Below, piece by piece: positions 18,118-25,815 of a stretch of 64,000 bases of DNA. Each line of letters begins with the position of its first letter. Position 1 is the stretch's first letter. This stretch comes from Desulforamulus ruminis DSM 2154 (GTDB taxonomy: Bacteria > Bacillota > Desulfotomaculia > Desulfotomaculales > Desulfotomaculaceae): the NCBI RefSeq assembly GCF_000215085.1, contig NC_015589.1:558001-622000 (forward strand), given 5' to 3'. The position numbers and the translations under genes were made by a program. The notes under the pieces are model-generated. The model did no database searches and was not told where the DNA came from. It was given only the letters and a program-made list of their open reading frames with translations.

Positions 18118-18447
18118 GTGGAAACCTTTGAACAAAAAGTGCTTTTAATTTTTTTTACTGCCCTGGGAATTATGCTGGGGGCGGTGCTGATCGGTTCCCT
18201 GGCTGCGGTACTGGTACGGGAGCCTTCTCTGACGGTGATGTTAAAATTAGCCCGGGATATTAAAATTTGGGCCATTGCAGCAGCCATCGGGGGAACCTTT
18301 TCGACCTTTGAAATTCTGGAAAGCGGTCTTTTTAACGGAGAGGTCCGGGCGGTGGTCAAACAAATTTTTTATATCCTTAGTGCTCTGGCGGGAACCCAGG
18401 CCGGTTATTATCTGATACTGGCCATCTGCGGGGGAAGTTCCGAATGA
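18118..18447 (+). CDS. ytrH: YtrH-family sporulation membrane protein
   Basis: About 109 residues with three hydrophobic segments (LLIFFTALGIMLGAVLIGSL, IKIWAIAAAIGGTFSTFEIL, IFYILSALAGTQAGYYLIL). This is the YtrH family, needed for efficient sporulation in Bacillus and expressed in the mother cell. GTG 18118 lies 6 bases after GGGAGGG (18105-18111); the ATG at 18112 touches the ribosome site and is rejected. It overlaps ytrI by 4 bases (ATGA), so the two are coupled. Confidence 0.85.
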   Translation: METFEQKVLLIFFTALGIMLGAVLIGSLAAVLVREPSLTVMLKLARDIKIWAIAAAIGGTFSTFEILESGLFNGEVRAVVKQIFYILSALAGTQAGYYLILAICGGSSE

Positions 18448-18935
18448 AGTGGAGATGGCTAAAGAGTCTGGCTTTCTTCCTGCTGGGAGCACTGCTGGGA
18501 GCTGCGGCAATTAATGTTCTGATTGGCCATCAAGTGGACCGCTTGGCCATGACCAACCGGATTTTACAAACCCGGCTGGAGGATACCACCGTTGAACTGC
18601 AAAGAATCAAAGAAAGCTCCAGCCAAAAGGAAAAGTATACTGTGAATGCGGTTGAAACCTACTTATTGCTGGATTCCCGAGAGGGTTTGACCGAATATGA
18701 CGACATAAGGCTCAAACTGGAAGTGAACGAAAAAATAAAGATCTGGCTGAAACCATTAATGGGTCAAGAGGTAAAAACCCTGGATATCCTTTGGATACCC
18801 AGCGTAGTGGATAACCGGGAAATTGAAGTGAATGGAAACCACTACCAATTAAAAACCTATTTAGCTATTATCAGCGAAAAGATCACCCTTTACCTAAAAG
18901 TAACGCTTCAAAAAAAGGAAAAAAATCAAGTTTAG
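18444..18935 (+). CDS. ytrI: YtrI-like sporulation membrane protein
   Basis: 163 residues: an N-terminal membrane anchor (LAFFLLGALLGAAAINVLI), a short coiled-coil-like stretch (residues about 35-60) and an extracytoplasmic alpha/beta domain ending in LYLKVTLQKKEKNQV. Position directly after ytrH with an ATGA overlap is the conserved YtrH-YtrI arrangement of spore formers. It is probably a partner of YtrH at the forespore/mother-cell membrane. Sequence similarity of YtrI proteins is low, so the name rests on context as well as architecture. Confidence 0.75.
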   Translation: MKWRWLKSLAFFLLGALLGAAAINVLIGHQVDRLAMTNRILQTRLEDTTVELQRIKESSSQKEKYTVNAVETYLLLDSREGLTEYDDIRLKLEVNEKIKIWLKPLMGQEVKTLDILWIPSVVDNREIEVNGNHYQLKTYLAIISEKITLYLKVTLQKKEKNQV

Positions 18936-19098
18936 AAAAATAAAAAGAGATGAAAAAACAGTCCCTGAAACGATTGATTGAGATTGAGGAAAACCATTTC
19001 GTACAAAGAACTAAAACGGATTTTTTTAAAGGAAAATGAGGCTGTACTTTGTAATTTAACAGGCGTAGTATTGGTTCAGTGACAACCATACAATCTTA

Positions 19099-19285
19099 TA
19101 AGCGCTGAATTCAGTTGAAACGGGGGAACCAATTTTCAGGGGTGAATCCATCACGTTATGGTAGGGTTAATCTTCGACCCGAATCCGTCAGCTAACCTCG
19201 TAAGCGTGGAAGAAATAATCCGGGTTTTGACCTGGATTACTTGTCATGCCATGCCAACGGACGGTGCTTTTAAGCGCCGTTATTT
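19099..19285 (+). promoter_or_regulatory. c-di-AMP (ydaO/yuaA) riboswitch with terminator
   Basis: The leader of the KimA-like gene contains the ydaO-class conserved blocks in the right order: GGGGGAACC (near 19132-19140), GGGGTGAATCC (19139-19150 region), TAGGGTTAATC, CGACCCGAATCCGTCAGCTA and ACCTCGTAAGCG. An expression-platform terminator follows: ACGGTGCTT/AAGCGCCGT hairpin at 19261-19280 plus TATTTTTA. In known members, c-di-AMP binding promotes termination and lowers K+ importer synthesis. The 5' boundary is approximate. Confidence 0.93.
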
Positions 19286-19308
19286 TTATGTTCTGGGAGG
19301 CAATAATA

Positions 19309-21195
19309 ATGTTTAGGTACAGCCGGAATTTTCAGTTTGGGGGACAGGTCAATTTGTTTCAAATGTTGAAACGTTTCATTATAGGAAAACCCTTGCATAA
19401 CCAGGACATTGTCCGGGAAAAGCTTCCCAAATGGAAAGCCCTGGCCATTTTTTCTTCCGATGCTTTATCTTCCGTGGCCTACGGTCCGGAGATGGTGATT
19501 GCTATGCTCACCGTTCCGGGATTTGTGGCCTATGGGTATGTGGCGCCGGTATCACTGGCCATCCTGCTTCTTCTAGGGCTGGTGACCATTTCTTATGTCC
19601 AGGTGGCCAAGGCCAACCCTGGCGGCGGAGGCTCCTATTCCGTGGGCAAAAAAAATCTGGGGGAGATACCCTCCCTGATCGCCGCCGCCGCTTTGTTAAT
19701 TGATTATAGCCTTACGGTGGCGGTGAGTATTTCTTCCGGCACCGATGCCATTATCTCAGCCCTGCCTGTTCTAATACCCCATCGCGTGGGTATTGATTTA
19801 TTTGTATTGTTTGGTATATTAATGCTTATTAACCTGAGGGGCATTCGGGAATCATCCACAGCCTTTGTTTTTCCAACCTATGGTTTTATCCTAGGTATCT
19901 TTTTTCTGCTGGGTACCGGCCTGTATCACGCTTTAACCGGAGCCGCTCCGGTGATCCCGTCTTCCTCCCTGGAAGCGCATTTTAACTGGGCTGTTCTTTT
20001 TTTAGCCCTGAAGGCTTTTTCTAACGGCTGCAGTTCCATGACCGGGATTGAAGCTATCTCCAACGGAGTTCCCATGTTTAAGGAACCCGGATACCGCAAT
20101 GCCCAGGTAACCACCTACTGCATGTCCGTCCTGCTGGGAACCATGTTTTTGGGCATTACCTTTTTAAATATGCATTTTCATTTGCTGCAGCAGGAAAATG
20201 TAACCATGTTGTCACAGTTGGCGGAAGGTGTATTTGGGCGGGGGTGGCTTTATTATTACATCCAGGTGTTGACCATGTTAATCCTTTACCTGGCGGCCAA
20301 CACCGCTTATAATGGTTTGCCTCCGCTCCTGTCCCTGCTGGCCAGGGACGGTTACATGCCGAGGTATCTTGCGGCCCGGGGAGACCGATTGGTTTTTTCT
20401 AACGGCATTGTTTTTTTAAGTGTTATTTCTGCATTATTAATTATTGGCTATAATGGTAATACGGAACACCTTATCTCTCTATATGCGGTAGGCGTATTCC
20501 TTTCCTTCACCATTGCTCAGTCCGGTATGGTGGTGCACTGGCGCCGGGAAGGGACCGCAGGATGGAAAGGAAGAGCCCTGCTAAACGGGGTGGGGGCATC
20601 CATCACCGGAATTGTTGTACTGGTGATTATGGTTACTAAATTCACTGCCGGAGCCTGGTTGATCCTGCTGGCCATTCCCCTGCAAATCTATATTTTTAAA
20701 AGAATTCATTGCCACTATCAGGACATGAGAGAACAACTGGTTTTACCACAGGAAATATTAGAAAGCCACCAGGTACCGGTTCGTCAGGGCAAACATTGGG
20801 TGATTGTTCCGGTGGCGGGGGTTAACCGGGTGGTAGCCAATACCCTGGGTTATGCCAAAAGGCTGTCACCCCATGTGGTGGCATTGTATGTGGCTACCGA
20901 TGATGTTGCCTATGAAAAAGTTCAGGGGCGTTGGGAGCGATGGAATCCCGGCGTGGAATTAAAAGCCATCAAATCCAACTATCGTACAATTCTAAAACCA
21001 TTGCTTCAATATATCGATGAGATTGAGCAGATAAGCCAGCCGGAAGACTTTATCACCGTTTTAATACCGGAGTTTGAGACCAAGAAATGGTGGCACAGGC
21101 TGCTGCACAATCAAACCGGGTTTATTCTGCGCACGCTGCTAATTATGAATAAGCGTGTAGCTGTTACCGTAGTACCCTATCACCTTGAAAAATGA
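19309..21195 (+). CDS. kimA: KimA-like high-affinity potassium importer (APC superfamily)
   Basis: 628 residues: about 12 membrane segments (residues 40-470) and a C-terminal cytosolic domain of about 130 residues (HWVIVPVAGVNRVVANTLGYA...), the KimA layout (B. subtilis protein about 607). The N-terminal DALSSVAYGPEMV and NPGGGGSYSVGKKNLG motifs fit the family. It would import K+ with protons. The ydaO riboswitch directly upstream is the usual control of this family and supports K+ over amino acids as substrate. ATG 19309 follows GGGAGG by 8 bases; upstream in-frame codons run through the terminator hairpin and are rejected. Confidence 0.92.
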   Translation: MFRYSRNFQFGGQVNLFQMLKRFIIGKPLHNQDIVREKLPKWKALAIFSSDALSSVAYGPEMVIAMLTVPGFVAYGYVAPVSLAILLLLGLVTISYVQVAKANPGGGGSYSVGKKNLGEIPSLIAAAALLIDYSLTVAVSISSGTDAIISALPVLIPHRVGIDLFVLFGILMLINLRGIRESSTAFVFPTYGFILGIFFLLGTGLYHALTGAAPVIPSSSLEAHFNWAVLFLALKAFSNGCSSMTGIEAISNGVPMFKEPGYRNAQVTTYCMSVLLGTMFLGITFLNMHFHLLQQENVTMLSQLAEGVFGRGWLYYYIQVLTMLILYLAANTAYNGLPPLLSLLARDGYMPRYLAARGDRLVFSNGIVFLSVISALLIIGYNGNTEHLISLYAVGVFLSFTIAQSGMVVHWRREGTAGWKGRALLNGVGASITGIVVLVIMVTKFTAGAWLILLAIPLQIYIFKRIHCHYQDMREQLVLPQEILESHQVPVRQGKHWVIVPVAGVNRVVANTLGYAKRLSPHVVALYVATDDVAYEKVQGRWERWNPGVELKAIKSNYRTILKPLLQYIDEIEQISQPEDFITVLIPEFETKKWWHRLLHNQTGFILRTLLIMNKRVAVTVVPYHLEK

Positions 21196-21228
21196 CCCAG
21201 AGGGTAAAGAGAATGTGGAGGGAGTTAT

Positions 21229-23424
21229 TTGCAGTTTTTGTTGCGGCAAAAGATTTTTATTCATTTTTTGATATTACTGGTGCTGGTGGGCGCATTCCCC
21301 CCTCCCTGCCTGGCCGGGGAAGCCAAAGCGAAGGTTCGGCGTGTTGTAATGGTGATTATGGACCGCATTGATATGGACGATTACAACGGACCCTATCTTC
21401 AGAATGTAAAAAGCCTGACCTCCCATGGTTCGGTGGGCTTAATGAATAATAATACCGGTGCAGGGCTTTACCCCATGCATACCTATCCGACCCTTGGCGG
21501 GGGAGCCCATCTGGTAGGTGGTCCGGAGGCTCAAAAGGCTTTTAATGAAAACGGTTTTACGTTGCCGCGCAGCGAATATATCAGCCGCACCGGGATACAA
21601 CCGGAGGCCGGCAATGTGTTTCAGTTGGCGATTGGAGAATTAATCAGAAGAAACAACGAGCTGCCCTACCCGGCTAAGCCCGGCGCCCTGGGAGAGGCCC
21701 TGCATCAGGCCGGGTTAAAAACCGCAGTTATAGGCAATTCCGACACGGCGGATCTGCCCAGAAGGCTTGCCTCCACCATCAGTATGGATGGCAGAGGCCT
21801 TACCGATATGGGAGATGTGGAAGAGTCGGTCCTCACCCCGGCGGCTCTGGTACCGGGCAGCCTGCAAACCGATTATGCGGCCTTATTGAACCGGTTTGAA
21901 CAGTTCAGGGAAAAGGGTGCGTCCTTGATGGTCATTGAAACGGGAGACACCACCCGGATTTATGAAGAAAAGGACAAAGCCACGGACAAAGTATATCAGG
22001 AACAAAGGGCTGCCGCTTTAATCAGAACCGACCGGTTTATCGGCCAATTGGTTGATAAAATGGATTTTTCCAGGGAAATACTGCTGGTGGTAACTCCCAC
22101 TCCCACCGAAAAGGCCCTGGGGCAACGAAAAAATTTAACTTTTGTTTTTGCTTTGGGGCCGGGATTTCCTGCCGACACGCTCCTTACCTCAGGGACCACC
22201 AAGCGGGACGGGATTATTATGAATACCGATCTTGCTCCGGGTATCTTAACGGCGCTGGGGTTGCCCAAACCGGTAAACATGTCGGGCCGCTCCATTAGTG
22301 CTTCTCCATTTCAACCGGAGGAAGGGAGTTTAAGCTATCTCCAAAAGCTAAACCAGGATATTGTAACCGTGGCCCAGGCCAGACTGCCCTTTCATACAAC
22401 CTACGTAACTCTTCTGATCGGCATATTAGGCCTGGGTATATACAGTTTATGCTTTAACCACCCTATAAAAGGAATCAAACCGCTGGTGCTGGGAATTATG
22501 TCCTTTCCTCTAGCCGAACTGCTGCTTCCTCTTTTACCAGGGGCTTCCGTGCCGGTCCTGGCCCTTGAGCTGATTTTGGCCACCGCCGTCATCACCGGCA
22601 TGGTTGTTTGGATCGACAGGATAAAAGGAAACCAGGCTTTGATTTTTATTTCCCTCCTTACCGCTTTTTTAATTTTAATGGATATTATGAACGGCTCTTT
22701 TCTGATGAAGAGATCCTTGTTGGGTTATGATCCCATTGTGGGTGCAAGATTCTACGGCATTGGCAATGAATATGCGGGTGTTCTGATGGGGGCTTTACTC
22801 TTAGGCACTACGGCTGCGCTTGAATTTTGGCGGCCATGGCGTAAGTACCTTCTGGTTGCCAGCGGACTGATGTATCTTTTTACCGTTTATGCCGTGGGCG
22901 CGCCTCATTTAGGCACCAAGGTGGGCGGAGCTATTACGGTGATCCCTACCTTTCTTTTAACTTTTTTGCTTTTGCTGGGGGTGCACATCCGGCTGCGTAC
23001 GGTTGCTGTCATTGGACTGGCCGCCCTGCTGGGGGTTGGCGCTTTCATTGCCTTTGACCTTTTCCGGCCTCCCGAATTGCGTTCCCATATGGGGTCCGTT
23101 GCGTCCCTGCTGCTCTCTTCCGGATTTGCTGAAGTGTTGAATATCATCCAGCGGAAGTGGGATATGAACCTGAAGCTGTTAAAATATTCGGCCTGGAGCA
23201 GAGCTTTAATGGCCAGTCTGGCCGTATTTGTGATCATGTATTTCCGGCCTTGGGGGATTAGAAGCATTGGCGCCAAGTATCCGTACCTTCATAAGGGTTT
23301 CATCGGCATGATCATGGCCGCCCTGATTTCTCTAGCGGTGAATGATGCCGGTGTACTGGCGGCAGCAACCACATTATTATTTGGGGCGCCGGCCTTGCTT
23401 TATCTAGCGTTAAAGGAAAGTTGA
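21229..23424 (+). CDS. Secreted alkaline-phosphatase-superfamily-like domain fused to a membrane domain
   Basis: 731 residues. A signal peptide (residues 1-30) precedes an extracytoplasmic part of about 360 residues with alkaline-phosphatase/phosphoglyceromutase-superfamily features: VVMVIMDRIDMDD, HTYPTLGGGAHLVGG, KTAVIGNSD, VIETGDTTRIYEE, TDLAPGILTALGLP. From about residue 390 there are some ten membrane segments. The enzyme activity is not proven. It may act on an envelope lipid, polymer or nucleotide. TTG 21229 follows GGAGGGA by 6 bases. It lies 33 bases after kimA with no terminator, so it is probably under the same c-di-AMP riboswitch. Confidence 0.7.
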   Translation: MQFLLRQKIFIHFLILLVLVGAFPPPCLAGEAKAKVRRVVMVIMDRIDMDDYNGPYLQNVKSLTSHGSVGLMNNNTGAGLYPMHTYPTLGGGAHLVGGPEAQKAFNENGFTLPRSEYISRTGIQPEAGNVFQLAIGELIRRNNELPYPAKPGALGEALHQAGLKTAVIGNSDTADLPRRLASTISMDGRGLTDMGDVEESVLTPAALVPGSLQTDYAALLNRFEQFREKGASLMVIETGDTTRIYEEKDKATDKVYQEQRAAALIRTDRFIGQLVDKMDFSREILLVVTPTPTEKALGQRKNLTFVFALGPGFPADTLLTSGTTKRDGIIMNTDLAPGILTALGLPKPVNMSGRSISASPFQPEEGSLSYLQKLNQDIVTVAQARLPFHTTYVTLLIGILGLGIYSLCFNHPIKGIKPLVLGIMSFPLAELLLPLLPGASVPVLALELILATAVITGMVVWIDRIKGNQALIFISLLTAFLILMDIMNGSFLMKRSLLGYDPIVGARFYGIGNEYAGVLMGALLLGTTAALEFWRPWRKYLLVASGLMYLFTVYAVGAPHLGTKVGGAITVIPTFLLTFLLLLGVHIRLRTVAVIGLAALLGVGAFIAFDLFRPPELRSHMGSVASLLLSSGFAEVLNIIQRKWDMNLKLLKYSAWSRALMASLAVFVIMYFRPWGIRSIGAKYPYLHKGFIGMIMAALISLAVNDAGVLAAATTLLFGAPALLYLALKES

Positions 23425-23536
23425 CGGCAGCAATCAACAGGGGGTGGGAGGAGTTCCTTTTTGGCAAGATTCTTGTTAAATAATTGATTAACCGGAAAGC
23501 ATGGGGATTTTAAAATTGATTTTTGGAGGTTTTATT

Positions 23537-23845
23537 TTGGTTACGTGCTGTACCAAATACGTATTTGATCCCAGTAAACTTCACAGTTTTGAAACCTTTA
23601 TAAAAATGTTAATACCTATTTATAAACGTCTTGGAGCCTCCGGCGTAAATTACCTCCTGCCTTACGAAGGGCCAAATAATATTGCCCTGGAGCTGTTTAG
23701 TTTTTCCAGCCTGGCAGCCTATGATGAATTTAGAACCATCCGCAAGTCCGATCCTGAATATCAAAGCGCCTGTAAATATGCTGAAAAATGCGGGTTTATC
23801 CTGAGCTATGACCGGAGCTTCATGCGTCCTGTTCCGGAGTTTTAA
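23537..23845 (+). CDS. NIPSNAP-family small protein
   Basis: 102 residues with the ferredoxin-like dimeric alpha/beta barrel pattern of NIPSNAP proteins: TKYVFDPSKLHSFETFIKML, then NYLLPYEGPNNIALELFSF, then FRTIRKSDPEYQSACKYAEKCG. Function in bacteria is unknown. TTG 23537 lies 6 bases after GGAGGT and is preferred over the ATG at 23501, which would add a hydrophobic stretch without a ribosome site. It lies about 110 bases after the phosphatase-like gene on the same strand. Confidence 0.75.
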   Translation: MVTCCTKYVFDPSKLHSFETFIKMLIPIYKRLGASGVNYLLPYEGPNNIALELFSFSSLAAYDEFRTIRKSDPEYQSACKYAEKCGFILSYDRSFMRPVPEF

Positions 23846-23965
23846 GGTTATACAGTCAGGCATAAAGCTGCCTTAAGAAGGTTGATACAAAAAGGGACTG
23901 CCGCAAAACGACTTGGCATAGCGCCTAAGAGCAGATAATCCGGCGAACAACCTAGGCTAATAAGA

Positions 23966-24068
23966 AATAGAACACGGATTGGACGGATGATACGGATTTA
24001 CGCGGATTTTAGTTAAAATTACAAGATCCGCGAGAATCTGTGGAAATCCGTAAAATCCGCGTTCTATT
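23966..24068. repeat. Palindromic intergenic repeat (ends AATAGAAC / GTTCTATT)
   Basis: A 103-base element whose 15-base ends are inverted copies with one mismatch (AATAGAACACGGATT and AATCCGCGTTCTATT). Between them are several GGAT/ATCCG-type words (CGGATGATACGGATTTACGCGGATTTT; ATCCGCGAGAATCTG; AAATCCGTAAAATCCG) that can fold back on each other. It resembles the dispersed ACGGATT-rich palindromes of many anaerobes; copy number cannot be judged from one window. Confidence 0.7.
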
Positions 24069-24187
24069 CTCTTTTTATTTTTGGGAAATAAAAGGCTGTG
24101 CAATCCAACCATTTCGGTTTTTGATATGCTCCCCATATGGTAGACAGGTTAAATAAAAAAACCGGCTATCATGAGGGGAGCATTTTA

Positions 24188-24871
24188 ATGTCAAAAATAA
24201 ATCAATACAAAGCAGCAGAGAAACTAGCAATACTACAGGAACTTGAAACAGGTCAGGCTACCTGTGTAGAGATAGCTAAAAAATATGATATTAGTGTGAC
24301 TACCTTGGTTAAATGGCGACATCGATATGAATTGTACGGATATGAAGGGCTAGAAATAAAAACCCATTTTAATAAATATTCACCAGAACTTAAACTTCAA
24401 GCCGTTCAGGATTACCTTTCGGGCGAATACTCACAGTATCAAATTATAGATAAGTATAAAATAGCGAGTCGGACACAACTGGCAAGGTGGATTAACAAGT
24501 ATAATAATCATAGCAGTTTTAAATCCTACCCATCGGAAGGAGCCAAGGCTATGACTAAAGGGCGCACTACCAGTTGGCAAGAACGGATTGAGATGGTCCT
24601 ATACTGTCTTTCTCATAACCATGATTACCAAAACACCTCAGAGAAATATCAAGTTTCATACCAGCAGGTTTATCAATGGGTTAAGAAATATGAAGCAGGT
24701 GGAGAAGAGGCCTTAAAGGATAGACGGGGACGGAAAAAAGCACCGGAAGAATTAAGTGAGAGCGATCGGCAAAGGCTTGCTATGAAAAAACTAGAATACG
24801 AAAACGAGCGACTTAGAGCAGAAAATGCCCTGTTAAAAAAGTTACAGGAACTCGAAAGGAGGAGGTTTTAA
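24188..24871 (+). CDS. IS3-family transposase OrfA
   Basis: 227 residues with two helix-turn-helix modules (QATCVEIAKKYDISVTTLVKWRHRY and a second around NTSEKYQVSYQQVYQWVKKY) and a C-terminal leucine-zipper-like coil (KLEYENERLRAENALLKKLQ). It binds the IS ends and partners OrfB. Near its end the slippery heptamer A-AAA-AAG at 24835-24841 would shift ribosomes -1 into the orfB frame, as in IS150-like elements. Start: GGGGAGCATTTTA then ATG. This part appears intact. Confidence 0.88.
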   Translation: MSKINQYKAAEKLAILQELETGQATCVEIAKKYDISVTTLVKWRHRYELYGYEGLEIKTHFNKYSPELKLQAVQDYLSGEYSQYQIIDKYKIASRTQLARWINKYNNHSSFKSYPSEGAKAMTKGRTTSWQERIEMVLYCLSHNHDYQNTSEKYQVSYQQVYQWVKKYEAGGEEALKDRRGRKKAPEELSESDRQRLAMKKLEYENERLRAENALLKKLQELERRRF

Positions 24872-25748
24872 GCCAAATCCGGCATCAGAAGATTTATGAC
24901 GCGATTCAAGCGGTACAAGGAGAAGAGCATTTTAGTCTAGTCTTATTGTGTGAAATGGCGCAGATTTCACGTTCAGGCTATTACAAATGGTTAAAGCGAA
25001 AAGTAAGTCCTCGCGAACAAGAAAATCAGCAACTCATGCAAGCGATGCTCCTGCTCTACGAGAAGGTTGAAGGCATTTATGGGTACCGTCAATTAACCAT
25101 CAATTTAAGACGGGAAACCCATCAGTCGATTAACCCGAAGAGGGTCTATCGCCTCATGAAGCTTGCTGGAATTCAATCCGTCATCCGTAGAAAGAAAAAG
25201 AAATACATTCGATCAACTCCTGGGCAGATCGCAGAAAATCTTTTAAACCGCCAGTTCACAGCAGAGGAATCGAATGAAAAGTGGTTGACGGATGTAACTG
25301 AATTCAAATACGGAAAGGGTCAAAAAGCATATCTCAGTGCGATTCTCGATTACATGATAAATCCATCGTATCCTATGTTTTAGGCCATTCGAATAACAAC
25401 CGTCTTGTTTTCGAGACCCTGGACTTGGCTCTTCAAGCGGCACCCGGCAGCACACCCATAATTCACAGTGATCGGGGTTTTCAGTATACCTCCTGGGGCT
25501 TCAAGAAACGACTAGAAGCTTATGGCTTAACTCAGAGTATGTCTCGGGTTGGCAAGTGTATTGATAACGGACCGATGGAAGGCTTCTGGGGAACGCTTAA
25601 GTGTGAGAAGTATTATCTACATAAATATCAAACCTTTGAAGCTCTTAAGAAGGACATTGATGATTACATCTATTTTTATAATTATGAGAGGTTACAGGCC
25701 AAGTTAAACAGCCTTAGTCCGATGGAAGTTCGAACCAAGGCTGCCTAG
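24838..25748 (+). pseudogene. IS3-family transposase OrfB, frameshifted
   Basis: DDE integrase-type transposase in the -1 frame relative to orfA. The proximal part keeps the HTH_21-like region (SGYYKWLKRK, GIYGYRQLTINLRRET) and the first catalytic Asp (KWLTDVTEF). The frame then breaks at 25350/25351: inserting one base would read ILDLHDKSIVSYVLGHSNNN, the normal family sequence. The distal part resumes one frame away with the second Asp (IHSDRGFQYTS) and the Glu (PMEGFWGTLKCE). The catalytic triad is therefore split and the gene is dead unless a second frameshift rescues it. Confidence 0.9.
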
Positions 25749-25815
25749 TTTATTTTTATTTTTTGTCCTGTCTACTTGTCGGGGGGCAGTTCACTATTGC
25801 ACAGCCCTTTTCAAT

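Larger units (their letters stand above)
24090..25812 (+). mobile_element. IS3-family insertion sequence, inactivated
   Basis: Element with orfA and a -1-frame orfB. Inner terminal inverted repeats are recognisable: TGATATGCTCCCC at 24122 and, reading in from the right end at 25793, TGAACTGCCCCCC, each followed by a GTAGACAGG block. Outside these, a second inverted match (AAAAGGCTGTGCAAT at 24090 and ATTGCACAGCCCTTTT at 25796-25811) suggests either longer ends or a nested older copy. No clear target duplication was found. The A+T-rich codon use differs from neighbouring genes. OrfB has a one-base deletion, so the copy cannot transpose by itself. Confidence 0.85.
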
